Part shown: positions 12,357 through 23,900 of the stretch, one piece after another | How positions within the stretch are numbered: position 1 is the first letter of the stretch | Layout of the letters: the number at the start of each line of letters is the position of its first letter | DNA from: Usnea hakonensis | Taxonomy: Eukaryota; Ascomycota; Lecanoromycetes; Lecanorales; Parmeliaceae | Assembly (NCBI GenBank): GCA_013423325.1 | Contig: BLJB01000088.1 | Location: 24,927-88,926, forward strand | DNA: 64,000 nt | Direction: 5' to 3' | Made by a program: the position numbers and the translations under genes | The notes under the pieces: generated by a model | What the model was told of the DNA's origin: nothing | The model's input: only the letters and a program-made list of their open reading frames with translations | The model's database searches: none

Positions 12357-12823
12357 CTTTCTTTCTTTTCTTTCTTTCTTTCTTTCTTTTGTTTCCTATA
12401 TTTCTTGTTCGTGGAGAGTAGAGGAGAGTAGAGGAGAAAGAAATGTAGTTCTTCTATGTATGTTGTATGAGGGTGTGGGATGGAATTTGGGTAAGTAAAG
12501 CGGGGCCGCTTTGCGGCCTTCCAGGCGTTGTACAGTACGCTGAGAGAGCGAGAGAGAGAGAGGTTGTCGCATTGCATTGCATTCCATTTTGAGAGGCCGA
12601 ATGTAGCTGACTCTGAGTCTGAGCTCGGACAATCAAAAAGGTAGTTTTTAATGATGGTGGATTTTCTATCTATCCCTCTATCACTGTACTTAATAATGCT
12701 GATTGATGGATGGATGGAAGGAAGGAAGGAATACTATGGTTTGTATGAGTTGTATAAGTAATAGTGTATTGCATGCTGCTGATGGATGGATGGGGGATGG
12801 ATGGATGGATGGATGGGAGAGTG
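12357..12823. repeat. Cluster of tetranucleotide microsatellites
   Basis: (TTTC)n lies at 12357-12390, (GGAT/GGAA)n at 12704-12731 and (GGAT)n at 12780-12817. They occupy the short interval between the 3' ends of the secreted-protein gene and ATG3, which converge here. Confidence 0.85.
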
Positions 12824-14093
12824 CTAGACGCCCATTGTGAAATCGTGTTCGATGCCGGGGGTTACGGAGGCCATGAACTAGAGAGGGAGGGAGGGTGATT
12901 AGTTGTTTGTGGATATAGATTCTCTGATAGGTAGTTGGGGGGGGGGGATCATACCTTCAAAAACACAACTAGATACTGATCCACCCGAATCGCCACCTCG
13001 TCTTCTTCCGAAACCCCTCCTTCGTGCTGCAATACCTCCCACTCGTCTCCGCCTCCTCCGCCCGCGGCAGCTACACCACTGCTGTGGCCTCTCCGGTCCG
13101 CAATCTGCGTCGCGTTCATCTCATCCACCAACCCTTCCATCCCAGTTTCCACTTTCCCAGCGCCATCCCCGCCCTTTCCACCCCCGTATTTCCCTCGCCG
13201 CATCTTCTCGAGCCGTATTTTCAAGGCCGCGTCGGCGCGGTCGAGGAGCACTTTCATGACGCTGGCGTGTTTGCAGGGGTGGATGGAGGCCATTTTTACG
13301 GCGTTGTCGGAAAAGGGGAAATCTTCGAGGGTTACGGTCTTGTCGGCGTAGTCGCCGACTATGTCTTCCATCATTAGGTGGGGGGGGAGCGGGTGCGAGG
13401 ATGAGGAGTAGCCGGATAGGTAGAGTCGGGGGGTTCGGTAGTAGGGGGTGTAGGTTATGTAGAGTGTGTAGGTTCGGAGGGGCCTGTGGTGTAGTTAGGG
13501 ATGGTTAGCTGATGATGCTTGACAGCCTTGTCACTAGTGCCTTTGGAGACAGTGAAGACGTACGCGGTGGTTCCGCTTGCTTTCGGATCCCGGATTATAG
13601 CTTCTTCGTCGTCGTCTTCGTCTTCCATGTCCGGAATCTCTTCTTCTTCTTCCCGTTCCCCCACGTTCCCACTCTCATCCACCGTCCGCACATCCCTCAT
13701 CCTAGCCTCTTGACTCGCAGCCAACCCGCCTGTCCGCAGCCATCCATCATCTTCCCCTCCGGCCCCTCCTCCACCTTCTCCTCCAGCCGCGAAGCCATCT
13801 TGCACCATGGCTTCATCTTGCCCCGCATCGCCCGCAAAATTCTCGTCGAGTCTTCGGTGACATGGCACGCCGCGCGTTATGAGATACTGTTTTGTGGGAG
13901 GTAGATAGTTGACGCGCTTTGATGGGGTTGAGGCGTCGGACCAGGACCAGGTGGGGAATTTGTAGACAAGATAGTCGCCTGCGAGGACGAATTCTTCGGG
14001 CGTCACTTGGCCCGTTGAACGGAAGGTGGAGGTGTGTGAGATTGGGGCCCAGCGGTCTCGGAGGGTGTCGAGGGTTGAATGTATTAAATTCAT
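12824..14093 (-). CDS. ATG3: Autophagy E2-like conjugating enzyme Atg3 (370 aa)
   Basis: Atg3 transfers Atg8 from Atg7 to phosphatidylethanolamine during autophagosome formation. Exons are 14093-13564, 13483-12955 and 12877-12824, with introns of 80 and 77 nt; together they give 371 codons. The N-terminus has the family signature ([20 protein letters not shown], then KFPTWSW). An acidic, disordered flexible region with WLRTGG and an [16 protein letters not shown] run occupies about 120-165. The E2 core resumes with RTYTLYITY and [12 protein letters not shown]. The catalytic cysteine is Cys247 in the [10 protein letters not shown] motif. The C-terminus ends in the expected IEHDFTMGV, which lies alone in the small third exon. 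All key residues are present, so the gene looks functional. Its 3' end converges with the secreted-protein gene. Confidence 0.96.
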
Positions 14094-14561
14094 GTTGTTT
14101 GTGTATCTTCTTGCAGTAAAAGACGTTTAGAAATGGGTTGGAAATGTATGTTGTTGTGTCGTTGGAGGTGAGTTGAAGCTGTTTAATATTAGCGGGGGAG
14201 GTAGGCACTTGATAAGACGGAAGACTAGCGCTGAAGGTTGCCTGGTCCCGACCGCTTTCATCACCACATGTGACTTGTACCTCGTTGTATCACGATATCT
14301 TGTCTCATGTGTAGAGATATTGGTTACGTGATCTACGCCTGTGTCCTTCTCCTTCTTGGATTTACATACGCATATCGAGATTCTCTTCTGAAGTGAAATC
14401 AAGTCCCCAAGCGGTGGTACCCCGCAGGCTGAGAAGCTTTATACTTCTACCAAGATACTCTCTGCACTCGGGCTCCATGTATATAAGACCGACCTTCTCT
14501 GGCAATAGCAAGCAAATCCAAAGAACACAACAGTGAACTCTTAACCCCTCTCTCCTTCAAA
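14094..14561. promoter_or_regulatory. Divergent promoter, ATG3 / alpha-beta hydrolase
   Basis: The 468-bp region separates the start codons of two divergently transcribed genes. A TATA box (TATATAAG, 14480-14487) lies 82 bp before the hydrolase ATG at 14562. No equivalent TATA is obvious on the ATG3 side. Confidence 0.6.
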
Positions 14562-15560
14562 ATGGCCTTACCCCTCCAAGCCGTCGCCATCCCCAAAGAA
14601 ATCACCGCAACATCCATCATCCTCCCCCACAAGCCCACCGCCTCCCTCGCCTGCTCCTACGTCTCCGGCACCGACCCCGCCGTCCTCGTCGTCTTCCTCA
14701 ACGGCCTCATGTCCGACAAATCCTCCTGGGTCCCCGTCATCTCGGGCATCATCCGCCAGCGCAAAAGTCTCGCGTCCCCGGAATTCCCGTCCATGCTGGC
14801 CTACGACCGCTACGGCGTGGGCATGTCGGAAGATCGCGATCCGCTGGATCAGGGGAGGGAGCTGGGTCATGGCCATGATTGTAGAGACGCGGCTGAAGAT
14901 TTGCATCATCTTATTGGCCATTTCTCGAAAGGGGTGAAGTTGCTGGATGGAGAGAAGTTGCGGGTTGTGCTTGTGGCTAATTCGATTGGCTGCGCGATTG
15001 CGAGGTTGTATGCTGAGAAGTACTCGGTGGCTGCGGTGTTGCTGTTGGATTCCATCATTTCCAACTCGAATTTCGATTTCTGGCCTGATCCTGATGCGCC
15101 GGGTTTTGATAAGCGGGTACTACCAGAGGATGTCAGTGTCGAGGTACTGAGAGCGCAGAGAGCAAAGTTCGCAGCCATCTTCAAGCCGGATGTCGTGAAT
15201 CGAGAAGGTCTCAGTAGGCGCAATTTGGCGCAATTGCTGCCCCATAGCGACGCGCCCTTGCTGGGCCATCAAGGCGAAAGACCTTGGGTGACGGTCGTCG
15301 GGCATGATTTTGAAGCCTTTGCGGCCGAGAGCTTGAGGACTATGGGTACGCCGATTGGGTTGTCGATGGTGTATATGAATCCCACATGGCATAGCTATAA
15401 TAAGGGCCTTGTGAATCTCACTGATCGTGAGAAGAGTAAGGGACCGATCTTTGCAAAGGGCTGCGGCCATTTCATCCAGAGGGACGATCCGGATTTTGTA
15501 GTCAAGGAGACGTTGGATCTGGTGGATAAGGTCAGGCTGCAGCAGTCGGTGGTGTGGTGA
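14562..15560 (+). CDS. Alpha/beta-hydrolase fold protein (332 aa)
   Basis: This is an intronless gene with an ATG in good context (AAAATGGCC). Fold landmarks in order are VVFLNGLMSDKSSW (oxyanion region), AYDRYGVGMSEDRDP, a nucleophile elbow ANSIG with Ser141, and KGCGHFIQRDDP supplying His303. The acid residue is probably the Asp in the FWPDPDAPGFD region or a later one; I cannot fix it. No signal peptide or membrane segment is seen, so it is probably cytosolic. The substrate is unknown; families with this pattern include esterases, epoxide hydrolases and haloperoxidase-like enzymes. The coding strand turns from C-rich to G-rich near 14815. Confidence 0.85.
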   Translation: MALPLQAVAIPKEITATSIILPHKPTASLACSYVSGTDPAVLVVFLNGLMSDKSSWVPVISGIIRQRKSLASPEFPSMLAYDRYGVGMSEDRDPLDQGRELGHGHDCRDAAEDLHHLIGHFSKGVKLLDGEKLRVVLVANSIGCAIARLYAEKYSVAAVLLLDSIISNSNFDFWPDPDAPGFDKRVLPEDVSVEVLRAQRAKFAAIFKPDVVNREGLSRRNLAQLLPHSDAPLLGHQGERPWVTVVGHDFEAFAAESLRTMGTPIGLSMVYMNPTWHSYNKGLVNLTDREKSKGPIFAKGCGHFIQRDDPDFVVKETLDLVDKVRLQQSVVW

Positions 15561-15879
15561 GTTTCGATCGCAGGCGGCGGAACGGTACCAGTATAAATAT
15601 AGCTTGGCTGGCCTTGAACAATATGCCGTTGGTGATCGCATCCCATCCGCAACGATGTTTTTGGTTGGATCCGTTAGTGGTGGTGAGACGCTTGAGACTG
15701 AGAAATGGTACAGCGGTGAGAGACACGGCAAGATTGCATGTTATGAAGCTAAAAAACCCCTTCTAGATGGTAGATGTCCTCTGAAATGTTCATGGTTCTC
15801 CAAAATTCTCAGACTCCTGGCCGTATTCAACGTGGCCTTTCCCAATGCTCTGCCAGTGCTTTTCCCAGCCTCTATATCT
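15561..15879. other. Short convergent 3' region
   Basis: About 320 bp lies between the 3' ends of the hydrolase (plus) and ALG5 (minus). No coding frame is supported; it probably contains both polyadenylation regions. Confidence 0.5.
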
Positions 15880-17171
15880 TTACAAGCGCCTGTAGACTCC
15901 CAAACCCCACGCCGCTCGGAGGACAGCCAGTCCCCAAGCCATTCCCAAACTATCCCAGAGCACATTCAGCTTACTGCCTTTCACCTCTTGCCAGCCAATG
16001 GGAACTTCGGCAACCGGTATACCCGCTGACTCTGCAAGCATCAGCATCTCGACGTCGAAAATCCAACCTTCCGAATGCATGTAGGGTATTATGTAGGGTA
16101 GTGATGGACGAGAGAAGAGTTTGAAGCCGCATTGCGTGTCTCGGATGGCGGCCGTGGCCGGTGGGGTTAGGAGGCGGAGGAGAAGATGGAAGGAGTGCAT
16201 GAGGAGGTTGCGGAGGAATGAGCGCTGTAAACAACCGATTAGCGCATTAGCGAGATGGTAGTATCATAAGACCAACATGCCTTGACAACAGCCTCGCTCC
16301 CTACAAGATGTGCTCTTGATCCAACGGCCACGCCCCTTCCCTCAGCATCTTCAATCTTTTTGGACGCCTCGACAAGCTTGCCCAGGTCTTCAAATTTGCT
16401 GGCTCCATCTGCATCAGCGAAGATAGCATATTGCCCTCTGACATGTCTCATTCCATGCGTGACTGCTCCTCCCTTCCCTCGGTTCTGGTGTAGACTTATG
16501 ACTCGTATACATGATGCACTTTTGCCTCCTAGGTCCCTTGCAAATTGTAATGCCGTGTCGATTGTCTTGTCCGTGGAACCATCTGAGACTATGAGGACTT
16601 CCCATCCCAAAAGTCGATTGCCGTTCGACTCTGCGTGGCCATTTGAGATTGCCTGTGTGGCGTCCTTTCGCTTTGCGCGATTTCCATTGGCCTGTGACTT
16701 GGGCACCTCAATACCGTACGCATCTTGCAAGTATTCCACGGCTTCCGTCAACATGATCCCCAGTCGTTCCTCCTCATTGAAAGCTGGTACAACAAGTGAC
16801 ATGAAAACCTCGGGTTCCTCGACGAGTAATTTGGTCTTTGTGGAGTCTCCCCTGCGTCGTGCGACCTCTTTCTCTGCATTGTATCTGTCTTGCCAGCAAG
16901 GTAGTGGCCTGGCCTCGCCGGAATACTCGCCCGGCTCAATAGTCCTGAAGGTTTTCTCTGACCTTATTGGAGGGCGTGGTATAGGAGCGACGATGAAGAG
17001 GGCGAGGTAGAACTGTATGGTCAGCAAATCTCTTAGAGGGAATCTCCAGGGACATCAACAAGGTAAACATACTAGCAGGAAAAAGCCACCAATTGTAGAC
17101 ACCACGAATGCTACAATCAATGGTAAAGACACTCCTTGGCTTGTCCTGAACGCACTTTGGAGGTAGTCCAT
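15880..17171 (-). CDS. ALG5: Dolichyl-phosphate beta-glucosyltransferase (391 aa)
   Basis: Alg5 transfers glucose from UDP-glucose to dolichyl phosphate at the ER, providing Dol-P-Glc for the final steps of N-glycan precursor assembly. Exons are 17171-17073, 17012-16281 and 16224-15880, totalling 392 codons. Exon 1 plus the start of exon 2 encode an N-terminal membrane anchor (IVAFVVSTIGGFFLLFYLAL). The GT2 domain shows VVPAFNEEERL, VSDGSTDKT, HQNRGKGGAVTHGMRH, the metal-binding DADGASKFEDL, and DTQCGFKLF with GWIFDVEML downstream. The first intron (60 nt) is canonical. The second (16280-16225, 56 nt) begins GCATGT rather than GT, and only this GC-AG splice joins EAVVK to RSFLRN in frame. A Lys/Ala/Asn-rich insert near residues 135-160 is typical of filamentous fungi. 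Confidence 0.95.
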
Positions 17172-17938
17172 GGTTCTCGTGGCTTCAGTTGCCCGAGGCA
17201 GAAGATTGGCTTGATCAAGGAGAACCTTGGGCAGCCAAGCTCTCGACCCGGTGGACAGATCTCAGGACAGTGCGCATGGCAGATAATGGCTGGACGGTAA
17301 GCATGGCGCAAAGTGTAAAACCACTTCTTCTGGCCAGGTAATGGATTATCGATGTCTTACCCGGGAAAAAGATAATCCGGCGTCGCCAGGAACTTTTTCC
17401 CGTGATACTGGCTTCAAGCTCGCTAAAACGTCGCGATTGTGACTATATCAAAATAGATGAGTCCTATGATCGATTCCTAAAGCAGGTTGACATGCAGAGC
17501 TACTATGCTTCTTAGCTCTCTTCAAACAGGCTACATCTAGTGGAGTGAATGCTTTTGATGGAGGACTCGAGATCTAAACTACAGGCAGGACTCGACGGTA
17601 GCCTATTATCAGAGATGTTCAGTGACCCGCGTTACATCCGATAGATCATAGCGAGAGTGCTCAAACCCAATAAATATCACAGACTTGAGTCTCTCGTCAG
17701 CATCCTAGACTGAGTCCGCGCAGTTGGACGCTATTGCCGCTATCATGCGCTTTGCTCGCAACTCGCATGCTGCTATCGCAAAAGATTTCGAGCATCGCGT
17801 CAGCTGCGAGAAAATGTGTTAACATTCCTTGCCCTTTCCAAACATCATTCGGTTTCTTTTCGCTTTCCGCCCATCGACTACTGTTCTGGAATCTGGAATC
17901 TCGAATCCCTAGCACGTAGCATAAGAGAAAGACCCGGA
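17172..17938. other. Divergent promoter region, ALG5 / DPCGP protein B
   Basis: The 767-bp interval separates two divergent start codons. No coding frame is supported. A pyrimidine-rich stretch (about 17815-17880) precedes the plus-strand gene. Confidence 0.5.
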
Positions 17939-18622
17939 ATGACTTCCCTTCTTGCACTTGCGTTACCCCTTGTTCTGACTCTTTTGGGCGTAAGCCCCCG
18001 CGCAACTTTTGCCGCAGCCTCCGTCGATCCCTGCGGTCCTTCAATACCTGACCCTCGCGTTCTCAATTCTTGTAGTAGCAGCAACGACAGCGTCCTAACA
18101 AACACCACAACCGGCGGCCCAGAGCCCTATGCAGTTCAATGCTTGAGCAATGGAACGACATCTGACGCTGCCTTCGATCCAAACGATTGCCTAGCTCTTA
18201 TTCCCCCAGTCTGTGCTCGAATGACTGATGACACGCCATCCGCTCCGTACACACAGAATAAGTGGATCTGGTTCAACACCCAGGGGTGCAGCATCGGCTA
18301 CTGGCTGCCCGGTCCCTACCAAGGCACCAACAGCGCGGGGCAGACGGTCACAGTCAAACCATCGCGCATCACAGACGAGCAAGGTTGTGTGGCGGGGATC
18401 TTCGAATCAATGTTCGAGCTGTGCTTTGACAGCGACGAGTATGATATGGCGACGGTCAACCTAGCAGAGCTGCCGACTGAGACGGGTACTGGAGCGGCCG
18501 CCTCAGGTGGTTCTGCTCAAGGCTATCCATCTTATATCATGGCGCCGCAGCAAGTGGGAGGCTGCGAGGACACCATTTGTTACAACAATGACACAGTGAG
18601 AGTTTCTTGCAATTGTCTTTAA
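17939..18622 (+). CDS. Small secreted Cys-rich 'DPCGP' protein B (227 aa)
   Basis: A single-exon gene starts at ATGACTTCC (17939), giving a clear signal peptide (LLALALPLVLTLLGV, cleavage near ATFA). Upstream codons in the same frame have no methionine context or signal. The mature protein begins VDPCGPSIPDP and has about ten cysteines, several NxT sequons, the segment KWIWFNTQGCSIGYWLP, a conserved LCFDSDEYDMATVNLAELP, and GYPSYIM near the end. It ends in a Cys-rich tail (GGCEDTICYNND..CNCL) that paralogue A lacks. The order of landmarks matches the gene at 11354, but overall identity is low, so the duplication is old. Function unknown; cell-wall or apoplastic role inferred only from secretion. 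Confidence 0.85.
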   Translation: MTSLLALALPLVLTLLGVSPRATFAAASVDPCGPSIPDPRVLNSCSSSNDSVLTNTTTGGPEPYAVQCLSNGTTSDAAFDPNDCLALIPPVCARMTDDTPSAPYTQNKWIWFNTQGCSIGYWLPGPYQGTNSAGQTVTVKPSRITDEQGCVAGIFESMFELCFDSDEYDMATVNLAELPTETGTGAAASGGSAQGYPSYIMAPQQVGGCEDTICYNNDTVRVSCNCL

Positions 18623-19936
18623 ATTATTTCTGGTGAGATTTGATGGATGGGTACACTATTTTAGCGGTCTAGCCTGTAAATTGTTATATCTCTTCATGCT
18701 ATTTTCATAGATGTCCAAGAAAAAGACTCTCACTTGTTTCCATTCTCAGCGTCCATGGCACGACGATGATGCTCTTCGTTTTCATCTGTCTGCTTATATG
18801 GAATATCTATTTTGATGGTACGGAAAAGCAGAATTGGATCAGGGTATCATGGTGATGGAATGAACGGTTCCAAGGCATGACTTCTTCGTTATAGGCTTCC
18901 CATTGAGGATGAATTCGCGATGCAAAGTCAAATTTGGCATAATTCTAGCTTTGCAGTCGTCATTAAGCCGAGAAGTCAGAGAGGCTAGTACTCTTATCAT
19001 TGTTTCCAATTATGTGCTTTATTTTGTGCCATGTTCTTAGTTTTTGGCCATTGGATGCCAATCCTCCGTACTCAAGTACCGTTGGGGATTCAGGAGAATA
19101 ATCTCCAATGCCAATGCCAATGACAACATAGTCGACCGCGTGGTACATCAACCTGGTAGATGGTATCCCTGCTTGTGTCACTCCGAAGTGACTTGGAATG
19201 CTAAAGGTTTAGTATCTTGATAAGGTGCGTTTTAGTACGATACTGTTGAAAATGGAGCAATTTAATTGGCTGATTTTTCACCGCTGATAAGCGAAGGGAA
19301 GTGACTTGCGTGAGGTACCTAAGGTATGACACGATTAGGTTTATCAATGTAACTCGCATACACGGCTGATGCGAGGCACCGACAGCAGTTTGGTAGAAGG
19401 GGTAAATTTATTGTCGTTTTGATCTTCCAGACCCCGAGTCTGGTTCTGGGCAGGATCCTTTAGGCGCTCGGTGAACCCTTTGGGAACTTTTAAATGCATG
19501 TTCCATTATGCAGGCGATGCAGGTGACTGGGAATCGGAAATCATTGGCTGCTCAGAAAAAGAAAGAAATCTGAAATGAACGATGTAACCTCAGCAGCATC
19601 GACTCACGGCATGGTCCAGGCAGTGTAATCTCTATCGACGCACTTAGAGACGGCGCAGAAACAAGAGGCTGTCTCTTTCCATCTCATAAGTCTTGTGCTT
19701 CTGCTCTTCTATCCTTCATCTCATCGAAATCATCCTTCTTTACCAATTTCTCGCGAACAAGTTGAAGGGTATAAAAGTACCGCAAGGCTCTCCAGATTCA
19801 CATTGGCAAAATTGATCATCAATCATGCAAACCCCCACCAGCCTAGCGTCGTCTGACGTCTGATCAACACCAACAGCCGACAACAGCACCATGCTCCGAG
19901 TATGGCAGTCCTAGTGATACCTTTCAAAAGTCCTGA
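18623..19936. other. Intergenic, no supported coding gene
   Basis: No coding frame with recognisable content is present. A TATA box (19770-19777) near the right end is listed separately. Confidence 0.4.
19770..19777 (+). promoter_or_regulatory. TATA box (TATAAAAG)
   Basis: A perfect TATA box lies in a region without a clear long gene. Short ATGs and a consensus intron follow within 300 bp, suggesting a transcription unit here. Confidence 0.5.
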
Positions 19937-20149
19937 ATGGCGGCTTCATCTCGTCTTGTCCGATGCTTGACCTCTAGAGGTCAATCACCCACCTGGCCAG
20001 ACTTAACGTGTTCGCGTGAGTTTAGGCTATGCCGTCAGGCTGCCAAACTTACTAACATCTTCAGGACTGACCAAAGTGGGGCAGCTGGCCTTGCACTCGA
20101 CCCGCCGTGGTCTCACTGGCCACCTCCATTATCAACATCCTCGTCCTTG
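19937..20149 (+). CDS. Possible small spliced gene (about 54 aa), uncertain
   Basis: An ATG at 19937 opens a short frame that meets a textbook intron: donor GTGAGT at 20016, branch TTACTAAC, acceptor CTTCAG at 20064. Splicing C to GA at that junction continues RLTKVGQLALHSTRRGLTGHL and stops at 20149. The product is basic and Arg-rich, with no family I recognise. The intron is more convincing than the protein, so this may equally be a spliced non-coding RNA or a 5' exon of something longer. The TATA box at 19770 lies 167 bp upstream. Confidence 0.25.
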
Positions 20150-20980
20150 ATTGACCATTTTCTGTTGGTCGGCCCAGTCCCCACTCTTTGCCCATGGGGT
20201 AGCTCGCAAAACGGGGCGTCGCTGCTCGACGGCCCGGGTTATCCCTAAAACCAAGCGCGTCGCCTGGTTGCCTTGTTTCTATGCTTAGTCAATGTCCTTT
20301 CACCTGTGAAATACGAAGGGTTCCTCTACGTTAAGGTTTCGGCATTGAGGTCAAGACTGCAATGAAGAATCTCGTGGCCAGCCGTGGATGCATCATGCGC
20401 GTGGGAGGGTTAGGACTTGAGATAAAACTACTACAAGGGGTCGCCGATGATACTGCACATATGCATTTATGTTCGGCATCGCCTATCTGGCCGTATGGTG
20501 GAAGCAAAGGGTGCAGACCTGCAAGTCCTAAACCAGGACTTTTACCAATCATCACCAATCGGATTCTCTGATCGTCGCTGCTATACGAGACCAACGTTCT
20601 GCTATGCAATTACACGAAATGACATTGGCTATTGCCTGCATAGCACCTTCAGGCCTCGAGATCATTACCGCTCGTCGAGGCCGTCCTTATCGGCTATCCT
20701 CTTCTCAATCTCAATGCAATTCAAGTCCTATCCTGAGCGTCGCCTGCATAATGGGTGTTTGCCTGATATTTCTCGCGTTGAACTATCTTCTTACGAGAGA
20801 TTCTCTATAGGAGGCCACTGTCAAGGACCGTAGCTTATCAAGCTATGCCTTTCCCACTGCAACCTCAGTCATCTTTCCCTGTCAGAACTCGCATTGCTCG
20901 GTACAGACGGCCTAATTTTCCATACAAGCCCCTACCTTTGAAAAGGGAAAACCAAGCGAAGGCTCGTTGTACCGTCTACA
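20150..20980. other. Region upstream of the zinc-finger gene
   Basis: No gene is supported. Short open frames between 20331 and 20833 have no recognisable content. The last 200 bp is presumed promoter and leader of the zinc-finger gene. Confidence 0.4.
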
Positions 20981-23900
20981 ATGTGTGGCACGGCCCCTGA
21001 CTCTGGTTGCACGACGCTTTGCCCGTAAGTGAGCTTTTCTTTCAAACATTCAGACGCTTCATTAACAGCAAGATATAGAAATCTGTCGGGCCAGACGACC
21101 ATACCTGATGACATCACCTCGAACTCTGACGACGAGGTTCCTTGTGTGTAAGTATTAGGCCACTCCGTCTCCACGAGATGAAGGTTAACTCTTATACATC
21201 AGCTTGAGAGAGCATACTTGCGATGGATTTGACAGAAGAGTCTTTGGCTGGCCCACTGAACACGATTGCCGACGAAAGTTTTTCGACTGGGTTGGAAATT
21301 TCCGTCATCTTGACCCGGACAGAGAAGAGTTTGAACTCAAAATATGCCCTTTGTCATGGTGTCGCAAGACGTTCAACAGTAAAGACCTAGCAACCCAACA
21401 CGTTGCCCATTGTCCTCAACTTCCGAGAGCGTGGTACTGGTGCCTGTACCATATGCGCCATGAGCGTTTTCTGGAATGCAACACATCCTGCGAGAATGAT
21501 CAAAAATCCGGACTTCGTACTATCGACTCTATACCGCACCTAATTGACAAATTTCTCAAATGGATCTTTCACAAACATTCGGAGAGAAGACTAGGTGGGT
21601 GCTCAATTTCTCCACCGTTGAAGTACGTGAAGGCTAACGACTTGATGCTGCCGCAGTCATATTCAAGGGTACATCGGTCCTCGACAGAGACTCGCGCTTG
21701 GAAAGCAAGAAAGAGCACAGTGCTGGTCTTGACGATAAAGACACGGGCTCATGCTATAACCACGGCTATCACAAGGTGACCGAAAGAACCTTTGAAGAGA
21801 TGAGGCATCCAGGCGATCGAGAGGTCAAAACCCAAGGGTTCAATTGTGGTCGTCCGGAGTTGGGAGCACGACATAGCGGGCGATCTATCCACCGGGAGTC
21901 GCACCCCTCAACATCTATGTATAATATGTACGGCTCCTCGCTTCCTACAGAAAGTTCACCGTTTGAAAGAGAAGACTCGCGAGAGCCTCAACACCCGATC
22001 AACACCGAATCAAGTCAGCGTAGCTTATGGGAAAGAAGGCGTGGACTTCCAACCGCTGATCGTCGTTCAGTCACTGTTAAGCAACTCAACAGTGGCCGGC
22101 GCATTACCCATGGAACAGGCAGCAAGTTCTCATCTCCAGCTCCAGGAGCTTTTACAAAGGATGACACCTGCAAGGTATCAAACGGCGGAACTAGGCGTAC
22201 ATCCGTTGCGGCCTCTGATACCCATAGACAGAGCAATGGGAGCAAATGCGGGATCACTGTGTCCACCGATATTCTGCGAGAAAGCAGTGGCAGCTCCGGG
22301 GCATCAATACAGGATCCTCGTTTTGAAAAGGTAGTATCTTCACCGTCAGAAAGCACCTCTTCCCTTCTCTCTTCAGTCTTCAGCCGAATGTATAAACTGT
22401 CAAGTAGGACCTCCGCGTCCTGTTCTAGTCCTTGGACTGGAGACTCCTTTCCTGTATCTACATCGACTGACACATCGTGGCCGGCTCCCGACATGATCAT
22501 TGGGTCCCACAGCCAAAGCACGCCAGCTTCCATGAGCCTACCCTCAACGGACATCAATGTAGGAACGGATGGCATACTAGCCGGAAACGTCCTATACGGC
22601 GGACCAACTCGCCAAGCAGAATCAGGGGATCTCAATTCGTTCTGGGATCCAATTTCTCCTAGTACCGTGGCTCCTACTGCTGACTCTCCGACTTCAAATA
22701 TCGTCTTCAGGGGCTCGCCAACCCCACTTTTTTCACTGACAAATAAATGCTTCCCCATTAATCCAATGGTTGAGATTGCCTCTTCATCGTCGGCTATCGA
22801 TCATCCAGTCATGGAGGCCTGTCACTCTCCCAGTCTGGGTACCACCAAGTATCATGACGATATTGCCACTATGTGCAGGCCCTTGCTCCCGTCTCCTGTA
22901 GAGTCGGTGGCAAATAATATCGAGGACATCAACAATTCTGTACAATATCTGCCTAGCAGTTTCGACAACTTGTTCGATTCCGAACTACCATCAGCTGTGA
23001 TAGAGTCATGCATATCACAAGGAGACACTTCAAACCCATTGGATGCCCAATCCTGGCCCGCTGTACCCTTTTTCCAATCGCCGGCAAGGTATTTATCCTC
23101 CAGCCCAAATACAATGAATGGAAGCATAGAGACTACGAAGTCGTGGATGCCAGTGCCCACATCCACCCCAATCAACGTGCATAACGGCGATTATGACCCC
23201 TACGAATTGCTATCACCAGTCTGCGGTAGCAGTCCTTATTCCCTCATCAGCCCGCTGCATTCCTCACAAAGACAATATGGCCTTCCGCCATTGCCTCAAT
23301 CTAGAAGCGACATCTTTGCACCGACACACAAGAGTCAGGGGCAGTTGCCAAACCTTTGGAATTTAGAGACGACGCCTTCAACTCTCCCCCTGAGTTGGCC
23401 TTTACCGCATGACCAGAGCTCGCACGGACAAAAGAGCGGTGGCGAGTTTGTAAGCTCCGAGCCTTCTACTGCATCGGCGGAGCAACTGCGATCTAATGTG
23501 TCAAACGCTCTCAATTCATTGTCGTTCACAAGAGGACAGCCACATTGCTTTTATCACGGGGCTCTCATGATAACCCATTGTGTACCGAAGCAGACTCAGG
23601 TTGGTGTACTTCAAGCCTTGATCGGTACTTTTAATACCGTATGGATGCAGGCGTTGGGATCAGACCTTAAGCTCCAACTGCGATGTACCACACTGACGCC
23701 AGAAGCTTTATTCGAAAAGGGCATCATGACGTTTCAAGAATGCTTACTCGGCGAATTGCCGCAGAGATTCGAGGACATCTTCGCCTTCATACATCTGGCC
23801 TTTGTCGCTACATACTTCTTGCATTGCCAACAAAACACTTATTGTGTGGATGATGCTTTTGATCAAGAGTTTTACGAGCAAGCACTCGAATTACGGCATG

